Part shown: positions 36,549 through 47,649 of the stretch, in pieces
Layout of the letters: every line of letters starts with the position of its first letter
Numbering within the stretch: the first letter of the stretch is position 1
Origin: Pseudeuparius sepicola
Lineage: Eukaryota; Arthropoda; Insecta; Coleoptera; Anthribidae
NCBI GenBank assembly: GCA_963920635.1
Contig: OY987299.1
Coordinates: 68,368,692 to 68,432,691 of the forward strand
Length of the DNA: 64,000 bases
Direction: 5' to 3'
The notes under the pieces: generated by a model
The model's input: only the letters and a program-made list of their open reading frames with translations
Told to the model about the DNA's origin: nothing
The model's database searches: none
Translations under genes and position numbers: made by a program

Positions 36549-36782
36549 TATTTTTCCGAAAATCGAAAATTACTCAAAGAACATAAATTATTACAATCAA
36601 CTTGTTTTTAGTTTATAAATAACTGTAAGGAAATAATATTTCCTTACAGTACAAAAATAAATATTTCCTAACAGTTACTTTCCTTTGCCTGGCAACGACT
36701 AAGTGCAAGGAAATATTGACTTTTTCTTTCAAAAATGTTATCAAAAATGTTAATATTTCTGATTGATTTTCGGAAAAAGAAT
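36549..36782. mobile_element. Short MITE with TTTTTCCGAAAATC ends
   Basis: TTTTTCCGAAAATC at 36550 and GATTTTCGGAAAAAG at about 36766 are inverted termini. The interior has an AGGAAATAATATTTCCTTAC palindrome near 36629. It is adjacent to the 36434-36541 hairpin, and both interrupt ORF1. Confidence 0.6.
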
Positions 36783-37075
36783 TTTTTTTGAAGAAACTAA
36801 AATGTATTTTAAGAAACATGGAAAACTAATTGGTTCCCAAGTAGAAATAAATGGTTTAGCTTCAAACAAAATAATCTATATCAATTAAAAATTAACAAAA
36901 AAGAATAAATATATTTTAATGAAAACTAAAGAACTGAAGAAAATAAAAAATTATAAATATGTTTGTTTTAATAATGGTAACATTTTCATTAGGAAAACAG
37001 ATAATGACAAACCAATTATAACTTATGAGAATACCATATTTGAATTATTTAATAGATAGTATCTCTATAATAATA

Positions 37076-37566
37076 CAGTGACCGGCAGAAAGTTGGACAC
37101 AAATGGAAAACTTTTTTATTATTAATTTCTCAGAAATTTTTATTCTTGATAAAAGTTGGTGCACATCATTTCAAACTCAAAACGCACATATCAAAATTTA
37201 AATATCTCTTTTTGGATACGAGGTAGATTCAAAAATGTCAAAACAACTCAAGAGTAAAGCACCCTTATTTTTTAAAATAGGGTAAAAAGTTACTTACAAA
37301 AGTTGTTTGGAATCAAAGGTAGATGTCAGATTTAAAGTCACAGCCACCTAGTAAAAAAAAAGAAATTTAACTTTTTTTTTGTATTTTTTCGACCACCCTG
37401 TGTATTACAAAAAAACAAAATACTGCAAGCACAACTTATCATCGGATAACACATGAATTTGCTATTAAACTTTAATTTTGTTCGATTAGCAGCTAGAAAT
37501 TTAAATTAATCGAAATCAGAGTTTAAAAATAATACATTTTTGTGTCCAACTTTCTGTCGGTCCCTG
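37076..37566. mobile_element. 491-bp TA-flanked MITE
   Basis: TA|CAGTGACCGGCAGAAAGTTG at the left and CAACTTTCTGTCGGTCCCTG|TA at the right; terminal inverted repeats of about 28 bp with TTGGACACAAA inside. TA duplication and a CAGTG start place it with the Tc1/mariner-type non-autonomous elements. Confidence 0.9.
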
Positions 37567-37570
37567 TATA

Positions 37571-39699
37571 TAGCGTGTCCATTTACTATTCCCTTCTTCG
37601 ATTGTGGCTATACTTTTAAGGATAAAAAAAATCCGTTTGGGGGATCCAAATAAGGGAAGATGGAGCACATTTTAAAATTAGTTTGGTGTATACAGGGTGT
37701 TCCAAAAAACTGTGGCGACAAAAAAATAAAATTTTTTAAATGGAACGACCCGATTTTTTTTATCGCAAATGAAGCCTATCAAAGTATAGTATACATCCCT
37801 AAATTATTTCCGCTTCCGTCTGCGGCGTTGCCAAGTTATAATTTTTTTTTGGTATTTTTTGCTAAATACCAACCCTTCATTAATATTGCTATATTTTTCT
37901 TGCGGCTTGATTTTTGCTCTTGAAACTTTGGTTGTGGATTTACACTTAACCATTTTATTAATGACTAAGAACAAAGTTGAATATTTTTGTACAGGATGTT
38001 TCACTTGTTTCCGCCAAAACTCCGACATTTTCAAACTTAATTTACTATTTTTTTTTTCAAATGGAACACCATATATCTAACATTTCTATTGTATAGAGCA
38101 TTCATTCAGCTTTAATTTGATACCTAATACAGTACCTCTATCTCTAGCAGTTTTTTCAAAAATCCAGTATAAACAGAAAATTTGCAACTTTTTTACTTAT
38201 TACATACATGCAAATTACTCGAGAATCAAACTTGTACTTATTTAAAAAGCTGCATATCAAAATAGCGTTAGTACCAGTTACAATCTGTAGTTTACCATAT
38301 TTTTGTATACCTACTACACCTGCAATAGAATATTAAATTATAAAAAGTTAAAAGTTTTAGGAGAACTCATAGGTGGCCATGGTTTTGTTTATAGTTTGAC
38401 AGTTGGTAAATATTTCATTTGCTGCTTGTATTCTGTGTTCGTTGTTGAATTTCAAACAGCAAAAAGTTGTCACAAAATGAAAATTATTGTAAACAAGACT
38501 TGATAAGTATGATTTACGTAATTGGTGAATGTTTTGGAAATTGTTTTTTGGCATCTCGAGTTTATGCCCAAAAATTCCCAGATAGAAGGCATCCTGATAC
38601 CAGAATGCTGCATCGATCGCACAGGAAATGTTGCCTATAAAGAGCAAACTAGAACAAAACCAGTTTTAAATGAAGAAAATCAGTTAACTATAACATTGGC
38701 TGTTGTGGAACACCCTGAAATAAGTGTAAGACAACTGAGTTGGGATTTAGAAATAAAAAAGTCCTCAGTAGGACTCGAGATGCCAAAAAACAATTTCCAA
38801 AACATTCACCAATTACGTAAATCATACTTATCAAGTCTTGTTTACAATAATTTTCATTTTGTGACAACTTTTTGCTGTTTGAAGTTCAACAACGAACACA
38901 GAATACAAGCAGCAAATGAAATATTTACCAACTGTCAAACTATAAACAAAACCATGGCCACCTATGAGTTCTCCTAAAGCTTTTAACTTTTTATAATTTA
39001 ATATTCTATTGCAGGTGTAGTAGGTATACAAAAATATGGTAAACTACAGATTGTAACTGGTACTAACGCTATTTTGATATGCAGCTTTTTAAATAAGTAC
39101 AAGTTTGATTCTCGAGTAATTTGCATGTATGTAATAAGTAAAAAAGTTGCAAATTTTCTGTTTATACTGGATTTTACAATAGAAATGTTAGATATATGGT
39201 GTTCCATTTGAAAAAAAAAATAGTAAATTAAGTTTGAAAATGTCGGAGTTTCGGCGGAAACAAGTGAAACATCCTGTACAAAAATTTTCAACTTTGTTCT
39301 TAGTCATTAATAAAATGGTTAAGTGTAAATCCACAACCAAAGTTTCAAGAGCAAAAATCAAGCCGCAAGAAAAATATAGCAATATTAATGAAGGGTTGGT
39401 ATTTAGCAAAAAATACCTTAAAAAAATTATAACTTGGCAACGCCGCAGATGGAAGCGGAAATAATTTAGGGATGTATACTATACTTTGATAGGCTTCATT
39501 TGCGATAAAAAAAATCGGGTCGTTCCATTTAAAATTTTTTTATTTTTTTGTCACCACACTTTTTTGGAACACCCTGTATATACCAAACTAATTTTAAAAT
39601 GTGCTCCATCTTCCCTTATTTGGATCCCCCGAACGGATTTTTTTTTATCCTGAAAAGTATAGCCACAATCTAAGAAGGTAATAGTAAATGGACACGCTG
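37571..39699. mobile_element. Foldback element F (CAGCGTGTCCATTTAC ends) with transposase fragment in loop
   Basis: Right end GGACACGCTG|TA; left end TA|TAGCGTGTCC with one changed base. Near-identical arms 37571-38562 and 38773-39699; a second CAGGGTGTTCCAAAAAACTG motif lies within each arm (about 37693 and 39583), so one foldback-type end is embedded in another. The 210-bp loop encodes a helix-turn-helix piece (38563-38772). The 151-codon frame at 38522-38977 is a read-through of loop and arm, not a gene. Confidence 0.9.
38563..38772 (+). pseudogene. Helix-turn-helix fragment of a mariner-like transposase in foldback loop
   Basis: One frame reads AQKFPDRRHPDTRMLHR, the first helix-turn-helix region of insect Tc1/mariner-like transposases; after a frame change it continues NVAYKEQTRTKPVLNEENQ and LAVVEHPEISVRQLSWDLEI then KKSSVG, the second helix-turn-helix. 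Both ends coincide with the starts of the inverted arms (TCGAGT / ACTCGA). It has no catalytic domain. This is the N-terminal half of a gene, whereas other foldbacks here keep 3' ends. Confidence 0.8.
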
Positions 39700-40550
39700 T
39701 ATAGATACATTTATTCCAGTTATGGACAACTTTATTACAAATTTTGGATTCGAACATTTTCAAACAGAAGAGGTAAGATATAATAATGAATTAAAAAAAA
39801 TATGTTTTGATACACCCAAATTCAATATACTTCACAACAATATTCGAAGCATTTCAAAAAATTTTGATGAATTTAGACTATTCATAAAATCTTTAAATGA
39901 GAACTTTGACGTAATTATATTAACAGAAACATGGAGAATAGATAATACAGATTTATATAAAATACTACTTTATAATCTGATTTACAATGATGGTAATATG
40001 AATCAAAACGATGGTGTCCTAGTTTATTTAAAAACTGATTTTGATTATAACTATAATATAATAGATATTGGTAATATTAAAGTAATTTATATTAAAATAT
40101 GCAATAAACAATTTAAATAACATTAATATTATAACAATGTATAGATCACCATCAACTAGTATTAGTGACTTTAACGAAAACCTTCCCACATTTCTAAGTC
40201 AAATTAAAAATTTTAATAATAATGAATTGACTTTTATAATGGGAGATATCAGTATAAATATCCTTTCAGAGAGTGTTTTTGTACATGATTATTTGAATAC
40301 GATGTATGAATTTGGATATGTGTCCTTAATAAATCAATTTATTACAGATATAGATGGCAAAAGACCTTGCATAGACCATATTTTTGTAAAAACAACACAA
40401 AACTTAAAAAAAACTTTAAATCTTTTATTTTCCAATGTAATATAACTGATCACTATCCAATAATTTTAGAATATAAACTACAATTTAGGGATGAATCCAG
40501 AAATAAAGTTACAAAAAAATATCATTGACTACAAAAAACTAAAAATATTT

Positions 40551-41135
40551 ATGTACCAAGGCACTGAAGTTCAACTTTTTATGACTCGTGTGGAATTTAG
40601 TTACCCAGGCCTCTGGCCGAGCCAAATAAACCACATAAGTCATAAAAAGAACTTCAGTGCCGAGGTACATATTATATATTTTTTGAAATCGGAAAAAAAA
40701 GTTTTATTAGGCAAGAAAATAATAATAAGGGATCACCCGTCCATGAACCGACTGCGCGCGGCATTGCTTGACTTTGACGATTGCTTTACCTAGGTCAGGT
40801 ATAATGATGTACGGCACCCTCGAACAGAAAAACCAAACTGCTGCTTGTTGTGCAGCCTCCGTAATAAATTTATTGATATTCAACCTACTAAAATATGTAT
40901 AAATTTGGATTGCGCTGCTATAGGTAACAATTTCGCAATGTGTACGAATAGTTAAATGGGCCTTTATTGGCCGGGTTTTGAATATTTGGTCACTTTTGAC
41001 GGGCGACGGCTCCGCATCCGACGTTTGATGTTTACATCTCGCCAAGGCATACTTATCGTACAATAATGGATTACTTCAGTGCCGATTTCTGAGCTTTTAA
41101 TGAAGATTTTGGGACACTTTACTGCCGATTTCAAG
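40551..41135. mobile_element. 585-bp element with 10-bp target duplication
   Basis: AAAAATATTT is duplicated exactly at 40541-40550 and 41136-41145, on either side of ATGTACCAAGGC...GATTTCAAG, within retroelement ORF2. The first 120 bp form a palindrome (CACTGAAGTTCAACTTTTTATGAC against its complement). Compared with the copy at 17885-18115, about 390 bp extra (40637-41028) are present, containing the 5S-like segment. The duplication length suggests MULE-type mobilisation. Confidence 0.75.
40725..40812 (-). ncRNA. 5S rRNA-derived segment (SINE3-like or 5S pseudogene)
   Basis: On the minus strand, ATCGTCAAAGTCAAGCAATG, CCGCGCGCAGTCGG and ATGGACGGGTGATCCC follow the order of the 5S rRNA internal region (ATCACCGAAGTTAAGCAGCG, TCGGGCGCGGTTAG, TGGATGGGTGACC); by eye roughly 70 percent of about 50 bases match. 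The 5' part (GTGCCGTACATCATTATACC) is a weaker match. Whether this is a SINE using the 5S promoter or a decayed 5S copy cannot be decided here. Confidence 0.5.
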
Positions 41136-41920
41136 AAAAATATTTTTCTGAAATTAATTGGACAAAATATTATCAGTTAAATAATTCTAATGACTTAGCT
41201 AATTATTTAGTCAATATAATTAACAAATATGTTGAAAAATGTAAATATACAATAATCATGAAAAATTTATAAAAAAAGAATGGATAACTAAAGGTTTTCT
41301 TCGATCAATATTGACCAAAAACAAATTATATACAAAACACAAAAAATATCCTAATAATATATTATTAGAAAAAGAATACAAATCTTATAAAAACAAATTA
41401 ACTATTCTTATAAAAACAGCTAAATCTAAATATTATAAAAAACAAATTGAAAAACAATACTTCTGTTAAAGAATTATGGACATGCATAAAAAAATTATGC
41501 AATGAAGAATCACAGTATAATACTATTAAAAAATTAGAATAAATAATAATTTAACAATTAATGAGAAAATCATATCTAATTCATTTAATGATTATTTTTC
41601 GAAAGTAGGTGAAAATTTGGCAAGTGATATTAAAATTTCAAAATGTAATAACTCTATCGTAACAGAAAATTTAATGAGTATACCAAATTCATTTTATCTA
41701 AATGAAACAAATTTTTACGAAATAAAAAATATAATAGATAGATCAAAACCAAATAATTCTCCTGGTTTAGATGCTATTACATCGGAGATCTTAAAAACTA
41801 TAAACAATGAGATCTGTAAACCATTAACCTTTTTAATAAACATTATTTTTAACTTGTTCAGAATATATTTACAGTATGGCAAATGTGTTAAAAAATCAGT
41901 AATTAAGAGCAAAATATACT

Positions 41921-42286
41921 AGGTACATATAGGTAGGTATTGTGTGGAAAACCTTAAAGAAAAAAAAATAGAGGTATCAAAATTACATAATGCCTGAGAA
42001 ACTTAATGTATAATCCACACAAGAAAAAACCGCTATCAGTCTTCATTTCAACGAACGACAATAAAATATGAAAACAGTGAACAAAAAATGACACATTTTT
42101 TGGGGTTAAGGTCAAAATATATGCCTCTAAAGTGTTAAAACAAAGAAGACGAAGAAAAATAGAGGTTGAAATTAGCAGGGGATGGGACTCCAGGAGAAAT
42201 TCAGAATGCAGACTACATAATAGGTACTGTACAGAAAACCAAAAGAAAAAGTATACTTGCATTGAAATTTAATAAAGTTTGAAGAA
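41921..42286. repeat. Left member of a diverged repeat flanking the hAT insertion
   Basis: Shares ordered words with 44843-45230: TGACACATTTTTTGGGGTTA against TGATACATTTTCTTGGGTTC, GAAAAAGTATAC, and GGTTGAAATTAGCA followed by GATGGG. The hAT element at 42295 lies between the two copies. Confidence 0.5.
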
Positions 42287-42294
42287 CATAATGT

Positions 42295-44834
42295 CAGTGG
42301 TGGCTTGTTCTAAAGGGCATAAGGGCACGTGCCCCACTTAAATCACCACGATAAACGGAAAGAAATAAAGAACTTAGCATGTCGTTCAGTGCATTATTCT
42401 ATTTTTACATAGAATTTATAACGATGGTATCAAACTTTCCTTTTGCGGGCGCCAGGCAAGCACTACTAACGCTCAAAACAGACAAAATTATCTTCCGGGG
42501 AACAACTCGCAATGTACCTATTTCTGGTATGGTTCGGCTGACTTTCGGAATCTTCGCCATACGCGATTATACCGTCGTTTTGGGGCACCGAGCGCCGTGT
42601 CTCCAGTGTACGTTTGGCATCTGGCCAGGGTTTTGCCTGCGTTCTTGTTTTCGGTTTCGGCGCATGGCGCATGTGTGAATTCTAAGAATTGAGTGAGAAG
42701 TGACCTTTATTATCAATGATGGAACCAGCGGAAGTTAATTGTGTGCAAAATCTTTTAAAAAACCCTCTATCATTTGATGAGAAACTTTTAATTAAGAAGG
42801 AAGGAAGGCCTATTCCCAATCTTCAAATAAACTACACTTCCGCAAGTAAAACCCGAACTTACAATAGAGTATTCAACAGGAATATCTATGAAAAATACAA
42901 GTGGATGTGCGGATGTTGAGTTGCAAATAAACTAATTTGTTTTATGTGCTTAATTTGTAAGAAAGAGGAATAAACAAGGGTTGGATGATTTAAAACACAT
43001 CGCAGAGAGGGCAAAGAAACATGAAAATTCCGTTTCTCACATGAATGCATGCATGGATTTTAGTGTTCTAGGCAAAATGGACATACGTGAACAGTTAGAC
43101 AGTGCTTATTTACGACATAAAATTAAGTCCAACGAAGATGTAGAAAAAAATTGAATTGGCGTTATGAGGCCATGATGAGACATTGACGTCGGAAAATGCA
43201 GGTATTTATGTAGGCTTAATCAACTTTGCAGCTGAATTAGACACTGTGCTTGCAACACATATGAAAGGTTCACAGGTGTTTAAGGGTGTCTCAAAAACTG
43301 TTCAAAACGAATTATTAGATGCAATGTTGCAAATTTACAAGCAGGAAATATTAAAAGAAATTCAATCCGCAAATTTTATTGCTTTGGAGGCCGATGAAAC
43401 TACAGACACCTCTAATCCTCAGCAAATAGTTATTATTCTATTACGTGTTTAATGGAGAAATTTGTGAACGCTTTTGGTCTTTTTTTAAGCCGGGTGGACA
43501 TAAAGCTGATGTACTAGCAGAAACATTGCTGAGTGAATTGCAAACTATTTTAACTTTTTCTGTGTCTGATGACAATAAATCGAGCAATAAATATAAATTA
43601 ATCACTCAAAGTTATGACGGGGCATCCGTGATGAGTGGTAAGACAAATGGGGTCCACGCAATTATCAAAAGAACATTTCCACATGCACATTATATTCATT
43701 GTTACTTGCATCAATTTAATTTAATTATTGAACGAGCGGCACAGTGCAATAGAAAAGTAAAAATTTTCTTTGCTTCTTTTCTCGAGCGCCAAAACGAACG
43801 GTAATTCTTGATGAAATAGTCCAACGTAGATTACCACGTACTGCTGCTACGTGCTGGAATTTTAAAAGTCGAACTGTGAACACTTTATTTGAACGCCAGG
43901 ATTCATTCAAAGAATGTTTAGACAAAATTATTGACGAAGATGGGATGGATTCAGTTACTATTTGTGAAGCAAGTGGTTTATTGAAACATTTAAATTGCCC
44001 AGAATTTCTCTAGTGGTTAAAAATATTTCATTTCATCATGCCACATGTTGAAATATTATTTAATCAGACTCAAATGCGTGGGATTGAAAGTGCTCAAATG
44101 CAAAAGGCAGTTGAACAATTCCGACAACAAATTATTCGAATTAGAAATTCTACTGACAACGACGATAACAATGAAGAACGCAATAATGAAGAACCTGGTA
44201 GGAAAAGACAGAAAACGACAGCTGGAGATAACAGAGCTGTTATTGCAAAGGAAGTATGTGACACAATTTTAAGCCAAATTATAGACCGATTTGATTTTAA
44301 GGATCACTTAAGTGCAGTAAAATTATTTGATTCTCAACATTTTAAAACGTATAGACATACATTTCCCCAAAAACATCTTGATGAAACTGTAAAATCTTAT
44401 CCTATGTTGGACAGTGTAAAATTAAAAAGTGAACTATCAGCAATTTATGAATGCAATGACATGTGTGACGTAATTGGTATTTTGCCACTTTTAGTCTTCA
44501 TAACAAACAACAATTTAAAAAAAGTTTTGACAGAAACATACAAACTGTTGGATATTATTTGTACAACGCCCATGTCGACAGCCGAATGTGAACGATGTTT
44601 TTCAACCCTCAAACGCATAAAAACTTTTTTGAGAAGCACAATGTCAGAAGACTGAACGCATTGGCAGTCCTATCAATAGAAAAGAAGTTCATTCAGTCTA
44701 TCCCGGATTTTGACAACAAAGTTATTGACGTATTTTCCAGCATGAAAAATAGGAGAATGGATTTTATGTACAAAAAATAATAGGTAAGATTTTTCTTGTG
44801 CCCACCCTATTTCAGAACTCGCGAGCCGCCACTG
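42295..44834 (+). mobile_element. hAT transposon with perfect 8-bp target duplication
   Basis: CATAATGT occurs at 42287-42294 and 44835-44842. Ends are CAGTGGTGGCT at the left and AGCCGCCACTG at the right, the CAGTG-type ends of hAT elements. Length 2540 bp, with a GC-richer 5' leader (42430-42680) and a transposase gene in the same orientation (42716-44780). Confidence 0.95.
42716..44780 (+). pseudogene. hAT transposase (ZMYM1/DUF4371-like), several frameshifts
   Basis: N-terminus (42716) MMEPAEVNCVQNLLKNPLSF, then FNRNIYEKYKWMCGC and, after a frame change near 42918, LICFMCLICKK: the TTF-type zinc-finger region. Core 43183-43804: LEADETTDTSNPQQIVIILL (with a catalytic-type D), SYDGASVMSGKTNGVHAIIK and HAHYIHCYLHQFNLIIE. 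Frames shift at about 43450 and 43790. C-terminal part 44038-44655 ends MSTAECERCFSTLKRIKTFL, the hAT dimerisation motif; a final slip at about 44652 leads to RLNALAVLSIEKKFIQSIPD and a stop at 44780. Length and order match the family; only point damage, so the insertion is fairly recent. Confidence 0.92.
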
Positions 44835-44842
44835 CATAATGT

Positions 44843-45997
44843 AACTCAAAACAAAAGAAAAATCACTCTCAGTCCACATGACAATAAACTGCTATGAAAT
44901 ATGGAAAAATAATAACCAAGTAATGATACATTTTCTTGGGTTCAGATCAAAATTCATGAGTATTAAAATCAAAACTTTAGGAAACCTGAAAGAAAAAGTA
45001 TACATCGGAATTAATAGAAGGTCAGAGAGATAAGAACTTACTTTTTATCTACTGCAAGTAAAATAATGTTAAATAAACATCAATTCATCATTTTCTAAAA
45101 AATGAAATGTTACAATAAAGCAAGAGGCGTTTAGAAATCACCAACTTCTACTGAAGTGTTAGGGACTAAAGGTTGAAATTAGCAATAGATGGGTTGAGAA
45201 TAACTCAGAATATAGTTAAAAATGGTAGTGCCACAAAAATATCAAAAAAGCGTTAAGAAGTCAACAATTAAGGCAAAAAAGAACGCGTTGAAAGACGTCA
45301 AAGTGTTACATTCAGTTGTTAAGCATTTACAGTATCTTCTAAATTACTTAAGTGTTAATAGAAAAAGTGTCGACAATCATTTCACAATTGACGCTTGGTT
45401 GCTAAATGTTGCTAACGATGATGACATCAATACTTTTGGTGGCGTTTTGGCGGGAAATGACTCTGAAATTCTCGTTTTTTTGGGAGTTTTCTAGCTTAAA
45501 ACACAATTTTCCACACAATTTCCCATTATTTACACCTCGCCGGTGTCCATGTGGGTTGATATCCCACTTCTAACTTGCTATCGCTAGTACAGTCTTTTCT
45601 TTCTTTACTATTGGTTAGTTTCACTCTACTCTCGAAACGCCAGTATTTTAACGTCCGATTTCTTCCAATATCGCGTTCCTTGACTCACTAAAACTCACTC
45701 TAGTTTTTCGTACTATTTATTCGCACTTTTGTTAACAATAATTCATCCCAACGCTCCCTCATGCCTCTATCTATAATCATCACGTTCCGCTCTCCTACTT
45801 AACTTCTTAACTATCTCATTTATTGCCAACCTTTCTTTTCTTTCCAAAATAACCCTAACACACAATATAATTACTGTTATACAGTTCGTATCTATTAGCC
45901 TTTGATGACCGTAGAGTACCTACAATTTATGCAAAATAATAACATAAGGCTCATAGGTGGCATAAGACGAGGTGAACGTGGAGTGAATGCTGAATTA
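44843..45997. other. Right member of diverged repeat, then unassigned DNA
   Basis: 44843-45230 resembles 41921-42286. An open frame at 45222-45494 (90 codons, lysine-rich start, then HFTIDAWLLNVANDDDINTF) is not recognised. 45500-45890 is pyrimidine-rich without a visible gene. Confidence 0.35.
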
Positions 45998-46097
45998 AGG
46001 AATGTTGTCTGGCTAACTAAGCAAGACAGAAGAATCTTACCCTAATTAGGAATGTTGTCTGGCTAACTAAGCAAGAAAGAAGAATCTTACCCTAATT
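45998..46097 (+). repeat. 50-bp direct tandem duplication
   Basis: AGGAATGTTGTCTGGCTAAC ... AGAATCTTACCCTAATT occurs twice back to back, differing at one position (GACAGA versus GAAAGA). Confidence 0.9.
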
Positions 46098-46290
46098 AGT
46101 GTCTTACCCTAAAAAGTTCTTCTTAATAGAACACCAGCAGGAGATAATATTACTTACTTCATGGACACAAGACAGAAACAAACTGTTGTTTCTCTAGTTC
46201 ATAGAGAGAAGTTTTAGTTACACAGTATCAAAACTTTACAACAAAGTTCCTGTGGAAATTAAGTTTCTGCCACCTTCAAGATTTAAACGA
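46098..46290 (+). pseudogene. Possible non-LTR RT C-terminal fragment
   Basis: Frames around 46190-46290 give HREKF and SKLYNKVPVEIKFLPPSRFK with shifts, reminiscent of the end of non-LTR ORF2 proteins (SKLYN-x-P-x2-IK). Weak evidence; foldback E interrupts directly after RFKRST. Confidence 0.35.
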
Positions 46291-46294
46291 TCTA

Positions 46295-47130
46295 CAGTGT
46301 GTCCACGGATAGATTTCACGTAGGGTGTAAATGACAAAAAAATTTCGAGTTGAAATTTGAGCTTCTGGGGATCAGCCCTGCTTGGTTTTAAACTAATTTG
46401 TGACATAATTTTACTTTCGAAAAATCACGTATGCCTTGGGCATTTTGAAAAAACTAATTTTCCACATCAGTAAAGTGCCCTTTCAGTAGGTTTTACGACA
46501 AAATATTATTAAGGAAACTTGTTCAGAATGAAGAACTGAGTAGGTTTGCGAAATTTCGAAATTTTTTCCCACTTTTCTTCAGAAAAGTGCACTTTGGGTA
46601 GCTTTCACATTAAAATGTTATTAAGAAAACTTGTTCACCATGAAAAACTGGATAGGTGTGAAAGAATTTCAAAAGCCTAGGTCTACTTTAATTTTTAATT
46701 TTTTAGCAGAAAAAATCAAAGTCAACCTAGGCTTTTGAAAATTTTCACACCTATCCAGTTTTTCATTGTGAACAAGTTTTCTTAATGACATTTTAATGTG
46801 AAAGCTACCCAAAGTGCACTTTTCTGAAGAAAAGTGGGAAAAAATACCAAAAAATCAAAGTAGGCCTAGACTTTCGAAATTTCGCAAACCTACTCAGTTC
46901 TTCATTTTGAACAAGTTTCCTTAATAACATTTTGTCGTAAAACCTACAGAAAGGGCACTTTACTGATGTGGAAAATTAGTTTTTTCAAAATTCCCAAGGC
47001 ATACGTGATTTTTCGAAAGTAAAATTATGTCACAAATTAGTTTAAAACCAAGCAGGGCTGATCCCCAGAAGCTCAAATTTCAACTCGAAATTTTTTTGTC
47101 ATTTACACCCTATGTGAACTCTATCCGTGG
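46295..47130. mobile_element. Foldback element E (CAGTGTGTCCACGGATAG ends)
   Basis: Left TA|CAGTGTGTCCACGGATAGAT; the right end stops at CTATCCGTGG, missing the outer eight bases. Arms of about 410 bp meet near 46705. The outer arm (AGCAGGGCTGATCCCCAG) is unique, but the core (TTACGACAAAATATTATTAA, GAAAAGTG) is shared with foldback D at 21598-22335. Confidence 0.9.
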
Positions 47131-47649
47131 TATAAGGTACATGTGGGAAGGATAGAACTTTCAAAACAAAATAGTCAGAACTAAGTACATAATCTTAAAA
47201 GTTACAAAGATCTAGAATTTTAGATTTAGTTATATAGATAATTTTTAGGTTAAGTGAGGAAGCATAGCTTCAACTTTGCCATTTGTGATTATAATCCTTG
47301 TATAACATAAAAGTACTGGCATTAAAACTGAGAAGATTCACGTGCTTTATCAACACCACTATACTAACGTCAACAGTACCTACCATGGGAATTACAGTAA
47401 GAACCCCTGTTAGCATCCACTTGTATAAAACGACCACCCCCCTATAATGACTGATTTTGAATTCCCTAAATTTTATTTGGAAAATCCTATACTATTGTAC
47501 CTTAGCTATACCGACCACTTCTCCTGCGGGCACTCATTATCGGAATTTCTTAGTACACAATAATGGTCAAAACACTCTAAATAAAAATCTTACATGTTGG
47601 CGTAAAAGCAGATAATAAGTCTCAAGGTATACTATTACCTACTCCACTC
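47131..47649. other. Unassigned; possible pogo/Tigger-type end
   Basis: CAGTAAGAACCCCTGTTAGC at about 47395 resembles the terminal repeat of pogo-like elements, with no partner found. Otherwise featureless. Confidence 0.25.

Larger units (their letters stand above)
35790..37062 (+). pseudogene. Non-LTR ORF1: PHD-like finger, coiled coil, FP25-like C-terminus
   Basis: CNLCEVWYHARCAKLEG at about 35808-35858, then WLCDGC after a frame change, gives the second half of a PHD finger (C-x2-C, WYH-x2-C, W-x-C-x2-C). A lysine- and glutamate-rich coiled-coil region follows (about 36040-36240) with ELKNYIEIKGIERSNN, where L1/Jockey-type ORF1 proteins turn into their RNA-binding part. After the 36434-36782 insertion the text resumes with KELKKIKNYKYVCFNNGNIF and IRKTDNDKPI, the C-terminal domain related to baculovirus FP25 that is common in insect ORF1 proteins. 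Several stops and frame changes. Confidence 0.7.
39722..41915 (+). pseudogene. Non-LTR ORF2: endonuclease and start of reverse transcriptase
   Basis: Starts MDNFITNFGFEHFQ; FNILHNNIRSISKNFDEFRL and FDVIILTETWR are the first motifs of the apurinic-type endonuclease (asparagine and glutamate residues conserved). A frame change near 40118 leads to MYRSPSTSISDFNENLPTFL, ELTFIMGDISINIL and CIDHIF, where the usual D-x-N of GDxN is ISI. After the 40551-41135 insertion comes the linker and, at 41560-41915, FNDYFSKVGENLAS and NNSPGLDAITSEILKT, the first RT block. The catalytic RT core and 3' end are missing. Confidence 0.8.
35741..41920 (+). mobile_element. Non-LTR retrotransposon (Jockey/CR1-like) split by insertions
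   Basis: ORF1 pieces (PHD-like finger, coiled coil, FP25-like C-terminal domain) at 35790-37062 and ORF2 pieces (endonuclease, start of RT) at 39722-41915 lie in the right order and orientation with matching base composition. Between and inside them are a hairpin plus MITE (36434-36782), a MITE (37076-37566), a foldback (37571-39699) and a 585-bp insertion (40551-41135). Removing these leaves a colinear element, truncated inside the RT domain at about 41915, where unrelated sequence begins. Confidence 0.75.

Noticed and set aside
38522..38977. 151-codon frame, the longest in its region
   Set aside because: It runs from one foldback arm through the loop into the other arm; only the loop part has transposase similarity.
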